12,059 nucleotides of DNA from Mycobacterium sp. (GTDB lineage: Bacteria > Actinomycetota > Actinomycetes > Mycobacteriales > Mycobacteriaceae), in NCBI GenBank assembly GCA_029256565.1, contig JAQSXQ010000017.1, forward strand, positions 1-12,059, given 5' to 3'. The notes beneath the pieces are model-generated. The model worked only from the letters and a program-made list of their open reading frames with translations, ran no database searches and was not told the origin of the DNA. The translations under genes were made by a program, and so were the position numbers. This document shows, piece after piece, positions 1-6,709 of this stretch (position 1 is its first letter; the number at the start of each line of letters is the position of its first letter).

Positions 1-446
1 CGGCCCGGCACGTCGGTGAAGATGAGGTCGGCGAGGTTGTTGTTGGTGCGGCGCAGCCGGCGGGCCAGCACGCGCAGCAGCTGATCGGCGATCTCCGGCC
101 GATCCTTGATCCACGCCTTGAGCGCGTCGCGGTTCATCGCGACGGCGCGAACCTCGGTGATGGTGGTGGCACTGGAGGTACGAGGCCCCGGATCGAAGAT
201 CGACAGCTCGCCGAACATGTCCGACGGACCCATGATGGTCAGCAGGTTCTCGCGACCGTCGGGGGAGCGGCGACCGATCTTCACCTTGCCGGTGATGATG
301 ATGTACAGCCGGTCACCGGGTTCACCTTCGGCGAAGACGGTGTGCCCGCGCGGAAAGTCGACAGGTTGAAGTTCCTTCGTCAGCGCGGAGACCGCTGCTG
401 GTTCGACTCCCTGGAAGATTCCGGCCCTAGCCAGGATCTCGTCCAC
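1..446 (-). CDS. crp: cAMP receptor protein (CRP), 5' part of the gene only
   Basis: Global transcription factor that binds cAMP and then operators of the form TGTGA-N6-TCACA. Only the first 148 residues are in the window (family length about 224), so the linker end and the C-terminal winged-helix DNA-binding domain lie beyond position 1. My translation begins MDEILARAGIFQGVEP. It shows the beta-roll and the phosphate-binding cassette FGELSIFDPGPRTSS (residues 78-92; E80 and R89 are the usual cAMP contacts), followed by the dimer helix with T134 and N135. From memory it is nearly identical to M. tuberculosis Rv3676. The start is GTG at 446; AGAGGGG four bases upstream is the ribosome site. 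The reading frame is intact to the window edge. A promoter is likely in the 104-bp gap behind it. Confidence 0.95.
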   Translation of the reverse strand, partial: MDEILARAGIFQGVEPAAVSALTKELQPVDFPRGHTVFAEGEPGDRLYIIITGKVKIGRRSPDGRENLLTIMGPSDMFGELSIFDPGPRTSSATTITEVRAVAMNRDALKAWIKDRPEIADQLLRVLARRLRRTNNNLADLIFTDVPG

Positions 447-491
447 GTTGCCCCTCTTATGTTCTCGGGTCATCACGACACGCGCAGGCCA

Positions 492-521
492 AAACCGGTT
501 TGGAATGGCAGATTCAGTCTA
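492..521 (-). promoter_or_regulatory. Possible crp promoter -10 and leader palindrome
   Basis: In the 104-bp gap before crp, TAGACT (521-516 on the minus strand) fits the mycobacterial TANNNT -10 box and would give a leader of roughly 60 nt. No convincing -35 sits 17-18 nt upstream. Downstream of it, at 492-501, is the perfect palindrome AAACCGGTTT, which could bind a dimeric regulator. I looked for a CRP box in this gap for autoregulation and did not find one. Confidence 0.35.
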
Positions 522-550
522 GTGGTTGGCCGCTTCTCGACGTGCCAACG

Positions 551-889
551 CTACACACGATCCGCCTGGCGAGTCGGCTGAAATTCCGGATTGGTCCGGT
601 GATGGACGTATATCCGAGCCGGCAAACCGGATGGCGCTTCGGCGAGTACGGGGTCGCCGTAGCGCCCACCGAAGGGCTCATACGGTTCGTAGAACGCGTC
701 GGAGTCGTACTCGTCGACGTCGTCGCGGGGGGCCGCAGGGCGGGCGCAGTCGGCCCTGGCCTTCTCGAGTGCGGCGGCCACGTCGGCGGGGGAGACGGCA
801 TCGTCGACGAGGTTCTCCTCGAGACGGCTCAGCCCGAACGTCGCCAGCATCAACAGTGCTGGGATGAAGGCGACGAGCAACCACGACAC
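551..889 (-). CDS. Small single-pass membrane protein, Rv3675-like
   Basis: 112-residue conserved mycobacterial protein of unknown function. Residues 3-20 (WLLVAFIPALLMLATFGL) form one transmembrane segment or uncleaved signal anchor. The rest is polar, with an acidic, tyrosine-rich stretch (DDVDEYDSDAFYEPYEPFGG, residues 56-75) and one cysteine (C48). It lies upstream of crp on the same strand, as Rv3675 does relative to Rv3676 in M. tuberculosis, which is the main basis for the name. The chosen GTG at 889 puts the hydrophobic segment at the very N-terminus; there is no clear Shine-Dalgarno before it and an in-frame stop follows at about 917-919. It is divergent from nth with 94 bp between them. 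Function cannot be stated. Confidence 0.8.
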   Translation of the reverse strand: MSWLLVAFIPALLMLATFGLSRLEENLVDDAVSPADVAAALEKARADCARPAAPRDDVDEYDSDAFYEPYEPFGGRYGDPVLAEAPSGLPARIYVHHRTNPEFQPTRQADRV

Positions 890-970
890 AACGCTGAAGT
901 AAACACGCCGAACATCTCAGCGGGATCACGAATTGCCACCGGTCGCAGCATCGTAGAAGCGCCTCGTCAG

Positions 971-976
971 TAGGCT
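971..976 (+). promoter_or_regulatory. Predicted -10 box of nth (leaderless transcript)
   Basis: TAGGCT matches TANNNT and ends 7 nt before the GTG start of nth at 984, the distance expected if transcription begins at the start codon. There is no good Shine-Dalgarno before that GTG, which agrees with a leaderless message. No clear -35 is present. It would drive the nth-to-marP operon. Confidence 0.45.
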
Positions 977-983
977 GGACGAC

Positions 984-1736
984 GTGACTGTGCGGGCGCC
1001 CGGTGGGAAATGGGACAACGAAACTCACCTGGGCCTGGTGCGCCGGGCACGAAGGATGAATCGCACTCTGGCGCAAGCATTTCCGCACGTCTACTGCGAG
1101 CTGGACTTCACCACGCCGCTGGAGCTGACCGTCGCCACGATCCTCTCCGCGCAGAGCACCGACAAGCGGGTGAACCTCACCACTCCCGCACTGTTCAAGC
1201 GGTACCGAACCGCCCTGGACTACGCCCAGGCCGACCGGGCCGAACTCGAGGAGCTGATCCGCCCCACCGGCTTCTACCGGAACAAGGCCACGTCGTTGCT
1301 CCGGCTCGGCCAGGAACTCGTCGAACGCTTCGACGGCGAGGTGCCCAAGACCATCGAAGAACTCGTCACGCTGCCGGGCATCGGACGCAAGACGGCCAAC
1401 GTCGTACTCGGCAATGCGTTCGACATCCCTGGCATCACCGTCGACACCCACTTCGGCCGGCTGGTGCGGCGGTGGCGGTGGACCGAACTCGAGGATCCGG
1501 TGAAGGTCGAGCACGCGATCGGTGAACTCATCGAGCGTCGGGAGTGGACGCTGCTGAGTCACCGAGTCATCTTTCACGGTCGGCGTGTCTGCCATGCCCG
1601 CAAGCCGGCGTGCGGGGTCTGCGTGCTGGCCAAGGACTGCCCGTCGTTCGGCACGGGGCCGACCGACCCGGCATTGGCCGCCCCGCTGGTCAAGGGGCCG
1701 GAGACCGAACACCTGCTGGCCCTGGCCGGCCTGTAG
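984..1736 (+). CDS. nth: Endonuclease III, DNA glycosylase/AP lyase
   Basis: Cytoplasmic base-excision repair enzyme that removes oxidised pyrimidines and cleaves at abasic sites. The 250-residue protein has the helix-hairpin-helix motif LPGIGRKTANV (130-140) with the catalytic lysine K136, the catalytic aspartate D154 in TVDTHFGRL, and the four cysteines of the [4Fe-4S] loop in the C-X6-C-X2-C-X5-C pattern (C203, C210, C213, C219). It matches M. tuberculosis Rv3674c closely. The start is uncertain: GTG 984 or the in-frame GTG at 990; 984 fits the -10 box at 971. It is the first gene of a plus-strand operon, with the thioredoxin-like gene following after 29 bp. Confidence 0.96.
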   Translation: MTVRAPGGKWDNETHLGLVRRARRMNRTLAQAFPHVYCELDFTTPLELTVATILSAQSTDKRVNLTTPALFKRYRTALDYAQADRAELEELIRPTGFYRNKATSLLRLGQELVERFDGEVPKTIEELVTLPGIGRKTANVVLGNAFDIPGITVDTHFGRLVRRWRWTELEDPVKVEHAIGELIERREWTLLSHRVIFHGRRVCHARKPACGVCVLAKDCPSFGTGPTDPALAAPLVKGPETEHLLALAGL

Positions 1737-1765
1737 GTCGGCGTCGTGACGCGAGGAACGCGGCG

Positions 1766-2413
1766 ATGAGCAGGTCGGCGCGCTGGACGGTCGTGGTGCT
1801 GGTGGTTCTCGTCGGCCTCGGCGTCGCCTTCTGGCGCGAACTCGACGGCACCGAGCCCACGGCCGGTCCGCGGGACTCCTACGTGGCCCGCGACCATCGC
1901 GACGCCGACACCCCCGAGGCGCTGGCCGGCCCCCGCGCCGAGGCCGACCTCCCACCGTGCCCCGGCCCTGGACCCGGCGCGGGACCGCAGTCGCTGCGCG
2001 ACGTCACCCTCGAGTGCGCGGGCGACGGCGCGCCGGTGAACGTGGGCCGCGCCGTCGACGGCCGCCCCGTCGTACTCAACCTGTGGGCCTACTGGTGCGG
2101 GCCGTGCGCCGACGAACTGCCCGCGATGGCCGAGTACCAGCGCCGGATGGGTCCGGCGGTCTCCGTGATCACCGTCCATCAGGACGAGAACGAGACCGCG
2201 GCGCTGCTGCGTCTCGCCGAACTGGGCGTTCGCCTGCCGACACTGCAGGACGGACGTCGCCTCGTCGCCTCTGCGCTGAAGGTGCCCAACGTGATGCCCG
2301 CGACCGTCGTGCTGCGCATGGACGGTAGCGTTGCCGAGATCCTGCCCCGGTCATTCGCCACTGCCGACGAGATCGCGGAGGCGGTGAACCCACGGATTGG
2401 AGTGCAGGGTTGA
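1766..2413 (+). CDS. Membrane-anchored thioredoxin-like protein (TlpA/ResA type), Rv3673c-like
   Basis: 215-residue thiol-disulfide oxidoreductase expected to face the outside of the membrane. Residues 6-23 (RWTVVVLVVLVGLGVAFW) form a single N-terminal membrane anchor; a proline/alanine-rich linker follows, then a thioredoxin fold with the active site WCGPC (C111, C114) and the cis-proline of VMPATVV (P178). Two more cysteines, C65 and C84, lie just before the fold and may form a structural disulfide. The start ATG 1766 was chosen over an open frame reaching back to 1544 because GCGAGGA stands 8 nt upstream and the anchor begins there; the longer frame overlaps nth. The stop overlaps the next start by 4 nt (TTGA). 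Likely role: reducing or shuffling disulfides of exported proteins, possibly including MarP (inference). Confidence 0.9.
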   Translation: MSRSARWTVVVLVVLVGLGVAFWRELDGTEPTAGPRDSYVARDHRDADTPEALAGPRAEADLPPCPGPGPGAGPQSLRDVTLECAGDGAPVNVGRAVDGRPVVLNLWAYWCGPCADELPAMAEYQRRMGPAVSVITVHQDENETAALLRLAELGVRLPTLQDGRRLVASALKVPNVMPATVVLRMDGSVAEILPRSFATADEIAEAVNPRIGVQG

Positions 2414-3192
2414 GCGCGGAGCACGACGGGGATCGATTGACCCCCGATGCCGCCCCGGCCTGGCTGAAGGGTCTCGTCGACAACGTCCGCGACATCCCCG
2501 ACGCCTACACCCGGCGCGTCCCACCTGACGTCCGCGCCGCCTTCGACGTGGCCAGCACCGCCGCGACGGCGACGGGCATCCGACGCGACGCCGCCGTGCT
2601 CGTCCTCTTCTCCGGTCCGCGCGACGCGCCCGCAGGCACACTGCCCGACGACGCCGACCTGCTCGTCACCGTGCGCGCCTCGACGCTGCGCAACCACGCC
2701 GGCCAGGCCGCCTTCCCCGGCGGCGCCAGCGATCCGGAGGACACCGGTCCGGTGTTCACCGCATTGCGCGAGGCCCGCGAGGAGACCGGCATCGACACCG
2801 ACCGACTGCACCCGCTCGCGGTACTCGAGCGGATGTTCATCCCGCCGTCGAACTTCCACGTCGTACCGGTGCTGGCGTACTCGCCGGACCCGGGCCCGGT
2901 CGGCGTCGTCAGCCCCGGTGAGACCGCGATCGTCGCGCGCGTGCCGGTGCGGGCCTTCATCAACCCGGAGAACCGGCTGATGGTCTACCGCAAGCAGAAG
3001 TCGCGCCGCTACGCAGGCCCGGCATTCCTGCTCAACCAGATGCTGGTGTGGGGTTTCACCGGCCAGGTGATCTCCGCTCTGCTCGACGTCGCGGGCTGGG
3101 CCAAGCCGTGGAACACCGACGACGTGCGCGAACTCGACTCGGCAATGGCGCTCGTCGACGCCACCAGCAGCTACGGTGAGGGCCAACGATGA
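2410..3192 (+). CDS. NUDIX hydrolase of the CoA pyrophosphatase (NudL) type, Rv3672c-like
   Basis: 260-residue cytoplasmic hydrolase. It carries the Nudix helix REAREETGI (120-128) and, just before it, the NudL/UPF0035 signature TVRASTLRNHAGQAAFPGG (87-105; pattern T-x-R-[SA]-x3-R-x3-G-x3-F-P-G-G), which in this subfamily goes with cleavage of CoA and CoA derivatives to 3',5'-ADP and phosphopantetheine. GG-to-REA spacing equals that of E. coli NudL as I remember it, so the Nudix box is not damaged. The start is TTG at 2410, embedded in the stop of the previous gene (TTGA), and the stop overlaps the marP ATG (ATGA): a translationally coupled operon. The substrate in this organism is inferred from the family. 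Confidence 0.9.
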   Translation: MSAEHDGDRLTPDAAPAWLKGLVDNVRDIPDAYTRRVPPDVRAAFDVASTAATATGIRRDAAVLVLFSGPRDAPAGTLPDDADLLVTVRASTLRNHAGQAAFPGGASDPEDTGPVFTALREAREETGIDTDRLHPLAVLERMFIPPSNFHVVPVLAYSPDPGPVGVVSPGETAIVARVPVRAFINPENRLMVYRKQKSRRYAGPAFLLNQMLVWGFTGQVISALLDVAGWAKPWNTDDVRELDSAMALVDATSSYGEGQR

Positions 3193-4376
3193 CTTCCTCG
3201 CAGTGGCTGGATCTGGCCGTTCTCGCCGTCGCCTTCGTCGCCGCCGTCTCCGGCTGGCGTTCCGGGGCGCTTGGCTCCCTGCTGTCCTTCGTCGGCGTGA
3301 TCCTCGGCGCGGTGGCAGGCGTCCTGCTCGCACCGCACGTCGTCAGCCACGTCGACGGCCCGCGCTCGAAGTTGTTCGTGACGCTGTTCCTGATCCTCGG
3401 GCTCGTGGTGATCGGCGAGATCGCCGGCGTGGTGCTGGGCCGCGCCGTGCGGGGCGCCATCCGCAACCGGGCCATGCGCACGGCCGACTCGGTGGTCGGC
3501 GTGGCCCTGCAACTGGTGGCCGTGCTGATCGCCGCCTGGCTGCTCGCCACCCCGCTGACGTCATCGGACCAGCCGGATCTCGCTGCCGCCGTTCGTGGTT
3601 CGCGCGTGCTCGCCGAAGTCAACGACGTCGCCCCGCCGTGGCTGCAGCGGGTACCCGCGCGGCTCTCGTCGCTGCTGGACACCTCGGGACTACCCGACGT
3701 GCTGCAACCGTTCGGCAGGACGCCGATCGCCAACGTCGACGTGCCCGATGCCGCGCTCGCCACCGACCAGGTGGTCGCAGCCACCCGGCCCAGCGTGCTG
3801 AAGATCCGCGGCGTGGCGCCGAGTTGCCAGAAGGTACTGGAGGGCAGCGGTTTCGTCGTCGCGCCCAACCGGGTGATGTCCAACGCGCACGTGGTCGCCG
3901 GATCCGAGACCGTGACCGTCGAGGTCGACGGGCAGAGCTACGACGCCAGCGTGGTGTCCTACGACCCCAACGCCGACATCTCGATCCTCGACGTACCGAA
4001 CCTGCCATCGGCACCGCTGGAATTCCACATGGCCGAGGCGGAGTCCGGGACGGACTCGGTCGTGCTCGGCTATCCGGGCGGCGGCGACTTCACCGCCACC
4101 CCGGCCAGAATCCGCGAGATCATCCAGCTCAACGGTCCCGACATCTACCACACCACCACGGTGACCCGTGAGGTCTACACCATCAGAGGCACTGTGCGGC
4201 AAGGCAACTCGGGTGGGCCGCTGATCGACCGCGAGGGCCGCGTGCTGGGCGTGGTGTTCGGTGCGGCGGTCGACGACGTCGACACCGGTTTCGTGCTGAC
4301 CGCCAACGAGGTGGCCAAGCAGATGGCGAAGGTCGGCAGCAGCGAGCGCGTCGCCACCGGCACCTGCATCTCCTAG
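3189..4376 (+). CDS. marP: Periplasmic acid-resistance serine protease MarP
   Basis: 395-residue membrane protease; in M. tuberculosis (Rv3671c) it maintains intrabacterial pH and virulence under acid stress and processes the peptidoglycan hydrolase RipA. Here residues about 5-22, 28-48, 62-82 and 102-120 form four membrane segments (CvpA-type domain), then a linker, then a chymotrypsin-like domain with the full triad: H234 (SNAHVV), D263 (PNADI) and S341 (GNSGGP). C213 and C393 correspond to the redox-sensitive disulfide known in the M. tuberculosis enzyme. ATG 3189 overlaps the preceding stop by 4 nt. Its TAG stop lies in a CTAG palindrome that also ends ephE on the other strand. It is the last gene of the nth operon. 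Confidence 0.96.
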   Translation: MTSSQWLDLAVLAVAFVAAVSGWRSGALGSLLSFVGVILGAVAGVLLAPHVVSHVDGPRSKLFVTLFLILGLVVIGEIAGVVLGRAVRGAIRNRAMRTADSVVGVALQLVAVLIAAWLLATPLTSSDQPDLAAAVRGSRVLAEVNDVAPPWLQRVPARLSSLLDTSGLPDVLQPFGRTPIANVDVPDAALATDQVVAATRPSVLKIRGVAPSCQKVLEGSGFVVAPNRVMSNAHVVAGSETVTVEVDGQSYDASVVSYDPNADISILDVPNLPSAPLEFHMAEAESGTDSVVLGYPGGGDFTATPARIREIIQLNGPDIYHTTTVTREVYTIRGTVRQGNSGGPLIDREGRVLGVVFGAAVDDVDTGFVLTANEVAKQMAKVGSSERVATGTCIS

Positions 4377-5347
4377 GTGCCGTACACCTGGGTGAGGAAC
4401 CGGGTGAACTGCTCGTTGACCGCCTCGGGCGCCTCTTCGTGCGCGTAGTGCCCAGCACCCTCGACGGTCGCGTACCGACCGTGCGGGGCGTAGCGCTGCG
4501 TGCGGTGCACCGCGTCGGGCAGCACGTACGGATCGGCGTCGCCGCGTAGATGCAGCATCGGCACCGTCAGCGGACGCTTCATCGACTTCATGAATCGCCG
4601 ACCCTCACCGCGGAGCTGACTGCGGACGGCCCAGCGCTGGTACTCCAGCGCGGTATGCGCCGCGAACGGGATCTGGATCGCCTTGCGCAGGTGCGGAATG
4701 GTCTCGGCGAAGTCCTCGGATGCCTGCCACTTCCCGGTCGACCGGCTGCGGATCAGCGACTCCAACTGGGCGGCGTCGTGGCGGACCAGTCTGCGCTCGG
4801 GCAGGAACGGAACCTGGTAGCGCAGCATCCACGGCAGCAGCGCCAGACCCTGATCGCGCCTGCGCAGCGCCGAGGACCGGAGCGCGACCGGATGCGGTGA
4901 GCTGACCAGACCGACGGCGCGGACCGCCCGCGGGTGCAGCATCGCGGTCGCCCAGCACACCAGCCCACCGTCCGCGTGACCGATGAGCGTGGCCCGCTCG
5001 TGGCCGAGCGCGCGGATCAGGCCTGCCGTGTCGCCGGCCAGCGTCCAGCCGTCGTAGCCGCGCGGCGGTTTGTCGCTGTCGCCGTAGCCGCGCAGGTCGA
5101 TCGCGACCACGCGTGCGCCGGTGAGGCTGCGCAGCTGGTGGCGCCACGACCACCAGAAGGATCCGAACCCGTGCAGCAGGATGACCAGGGGCCGTTCCGC
5201 GTTGGCCGGGACGGGCTCGGAATGCGCCTCCACGACGTGGAACCGAATCCCGTTGGCGTGCACCTGCAGATGCCGCCATGGCCCGTCGATCCGCACGACC
5301 GACGGGTCGGGCGGCTGCCGGACGTCACCGCGTGAGCGGCCGGGCAT
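4373..5347 (-). CDS. ephE: Alpha/beta-hydrolase, epoxide hydrolase-like EphE
   Basis: 324-residue alpha/beta-hydrolase matching M. tuberculosis EphE (Rv3670). It has the oxyanion motif HGFG (59-62), the nucleophile elbow GHADGG with aspartate D126 in place of serine (the epoxide hydrolase/dehalogenase type), an acid near D270-D272 (LRGDADPYV) and the catalytic histidine H300 (GAGHYAHEEAPEAV). Cap-domain tyrosines Y177 and Y236 are candidates for the epoxide-activating residues. No signal peptide is seen. The ATG at 5347 directly abuts the stop codon of the upstream membrane protein gene, so the two are co-transcribed. The physiological substrate is unknown; a dehalogenase-like activity cannot be excluded. 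Confidence 0.92.
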   Translation of the reverse strand: MPGRSRGDVRQPPDPSVVRIDGPWRHLQVHANGIRFHVVEAHSEPVPANAERPLVILLHGFGSFWWSWRHQLRSLTGARVVAIDLRGYGDSDKPPRGYDGWTLAGDTAGLIRALGHERATLIGHADGGLVCWATAMLHPRAVRAVGLVSSPHPVALRSSALRRRDQGLALLPWMLRYQVPFLPERRLVRHDAAQLESLIRSRSTGKWQASEDFAETIPHLRKAIQIPFAAHTALEYQRWAVRSQLRGEGRRFMKSMKRPLTVPMLHLRGDADPYVLPDAVHRTQRYAPHGRYATVEGAGHYAHEEAPEAVNEQFTRFLTQVYGT

Positions 5348-5854
5348 CTACCAGCCCGAGGGGTCTGTGGTCGACTGTGCCGGAATGGCGGGCTGCTTCG
5401 AGTCGTGACCGCCGGGGGTGAAGGCCTCCTTGGCCTCCTTGACCGACTCGATCGTCTTCTGCGGACCTCGGATCCGGCGGACCTTCAGGTAGCCCAGCAG
5501 CGCGAAGAGGATGGTCGTCAGCACCATGACGCCGAACACGATCAGGAACGCCGCCCACCGCCAGATCCAGGTGTCGAGCAGCTCGGCGGCGAAGAAGAAC
5601 AGGAAGAACGTCGAGTAGAACAGCACGACGAGCGCCAGGATGAAGTAGACGCTGCCGGTGAGGCCCTTCTTCACGTCGCGCGTGATCTCGGCCTTGGCCA
5701 GTTCGACCTCGGCCCGGACCAGCGTCGACACCTGTGCCGTCGCATCCTTCACCAGGTCGCCGACCGATGGGTCGGCCTTGGGGGCATGCGGATCCACCAG
5801 AGGGATCGACGCCACCGTGGTCGGCACGCCGTTCTTACGGTCGCCAGCGCTCAT
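5348..5854 (-). CDS. Holin-superfamily III two-pass membrane protein, Rv3669-like
   Basis: 168-residue membrane protein. Residues 31-62 form an amphipathic helix (VGDLVKDATAQVSTLVRAEV...), followed by membrane segments at about 67-90 (with an FFLFFF run) and 99-122, then a basic, polar tail. This layout is typical of the actinobacterial Phage_holin_3_6 family. These are chromosomal proteins of unknown function; there is no sign of a phage here. The start is ATG 5854, not the earlier ATG at 5914: GGAGGA lies 7 nt upstream of 5854, while 5914 falls in the predicted -35 box. First gene of a two-gene unit with ephE, with no gap between them. Confidence 0.88.
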   Translation of the reverse strand: MSAGDRKNGVPTTVASIPLVDPHAPKADPSVGDLVKDATAQVSTLVRAEVELAKAEITRDVKKGLTGSVYFILALVVLFYSTFFLFFFAAELLDTWIWRWAAFLIVFGVMVLTTILFALLGYLKVRRIRGPQKTIESVKEAKEAFTPGGHDSKQPAIPAQSTTDPSGW

Positions 5855-5885
5855 GGACGGGTCCTCCGCGTCGGGGTCATTGCGG

Positions 5886-5914
5886 ATCATGTTGCCATGT
5901 CGCGCGGGGCTCAA
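5886..5914 (-). promoter_or_regulatory. SigA-type promoter of the Rv3669-like/ephE unit
   Basis: On the minus strand TTGAGC (5914-5909) and CATGAT (5891-5886) are separated by exactly 17 nt. Transcription would start near 5879, giving a leader of about 25 nt that carries the GGAGGA ribosome site (5867-5862). This supports the shorter start chosen for the downstream gene. Confidence 0.6.
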
Positions 5915-5929
5915 CCGTCCCGCCCGGCC

Positions 5930-5935
5930 TAGACT
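5930..5935 (+). promoter_or_regulatory. Possible -10 box for the secreted protease gene
   Basis: TAGACT, the same hexamer as in front of crp, lies 50 nt before the chosen GTG start. It would give a leader of about 44 nt. No good -35 is visible, so this is tentative. Confidence 0.3.
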
Positions 5936-5985
5936 GACCGAGTTTCGCGTTCAGCGGGTCGGGGCAGACGTTAGAGGTGCCAGGA

Positions 5986-6708
5986 GTGCAGCAAAGAACA
6001 CAGTGGTGGCGCGGCGCCGTCGTCGCGAGCGTCGTCGCCGTCGCCATGGCGCTGCTCTCCCCGACGGTCACGCCGGCCCGGGCCGCAGACTTGGTGCCGC
6101 TGGGCGGCGGCTCCGGCATCGTGATCAACGGCGAGGCCTTCTGCACGTTGACCGCGATCGGCACCGACAGCCGCGGCAACCTGATCGGCTTCACGTCGGC
6201 GCACTGCGGAGGCCCGGGCGCACAGGTCGCCTCCGAGGCCGCGGAGAACCAGGGCATCCTCGGGACGATGGTGGCGGGCAACGACGCACTCGACTACGCC
6301 GTCATCCAGTTCGACCGCGCCCGCGTGCTGCCGGTCAACAACGTCAACGGCTTCCAGATCGACGGCATCGGCCCGGACCCGGCGTTCGGCGAGGTGTCGT
6401 GCAAGCTCGGTCGCACCACCGGCTACTCCTGCGGCGTCACGTGGGGCCCCGGCAAGGAACCCGGCACCATCGTCAGCCAGGTGTGCGGCCAGCCCGGCGA
6501 CTCGGGTGCGCCGGTCACGGTGAACAACCGGCTCGTCGGCATGATTCACGGCGCCTTCAGCGAGGAACTGCCCACGTGCGTGGTCAAGTTCGTCCCGCTG
6601 CACACGCCTGCCGTCACGATGTCGATCAACGCCGTGCTGGCCGACATCACCGCCAAGAACCGCCCCGGTTCCGGCTTCGTTCCGGTCGGGGCGGTCCCCG
6701 CGGCCTGA
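5986..6708 (+). CDS. Secreted chymotrypsin-like (S1) serine protease, Rv3668c-like
   Basis: 240-residue exported protein. A basic N-terminus (QQRTQWWRG) and hydrophobic core lead to a signal-peptidase-like site around ARA-AD (about residues 31-34). The mature part has a small S1-family fold with triad H73 (TSAHCGG), D103 (ALDYAVI) and S173 (GQPGDSGAPV). Six cysteines (53/74, 139/149, 167/198) are placed to form three disulfides. GTG 5986 was preferred to the in-frame GTG 5977 because AGAGGT (5973-5978) is 7 nt before 5986, whereas 5977 has no ribosome site. The gene stands alone: it is divergent from the Rv3669-like gene and ends one base short of the acs stop on the other strand. Substrate unknown. 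Confidence 0.88.
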   Translation: MQQRTQWWRGAVVASVVAVAMALLSPTVTPARAADLVPLGGGSGIVINGEAFCTLTAIGTDSRGNLIGFTSAHCGGPGAQVASEAAENQGILGTMVAGNDALDYAVIQFDRARVLPVNNVNGFQIDGIGPDPAFGEVSCKLGRTTGYSCGVTWGPGKEPGTIVSQVCGQPGDSGAPVTVNNRLVGMIHGAFSEELPTCVVKFVPLHTPAVTMSINAVLADITAKNRPGSGFVPVGAVPAA

Positions 6709-6709
6709 C

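Noticed and set aside
447..550. CRP autoregulatory box upstream of crp
   Set aside because: No GTGA-N6-TCAC or one-mismatch version was found in this gap.
1544..1765. Longer start for the thioredoxin-like protein
   Set aside because: It would overlap nth by almost 200 bp; ATG 1766 has a ribosome site and begins just before the membrane anchor.
678..1955. Long open frame on the minus strand over nth and its upstream region
   Set aside because: Arginine- and proline-rich shadow translation of GC-rich coding DNA; nth on the other strand has complete catalytic motifs.
2179..3333. Long minus-strand open frame over the Nudix and thioredoxin genes
   Set aside because: Shadow of genuine plus-strand genes with clear motifs; low-complexity composition and no recognisable domain.
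5348..5854. Phage holin or prophage remnant
   Set aside because: The holin-superfamily protein is a standard chromosomal gene in mycobacteria, with no phage genes around it.
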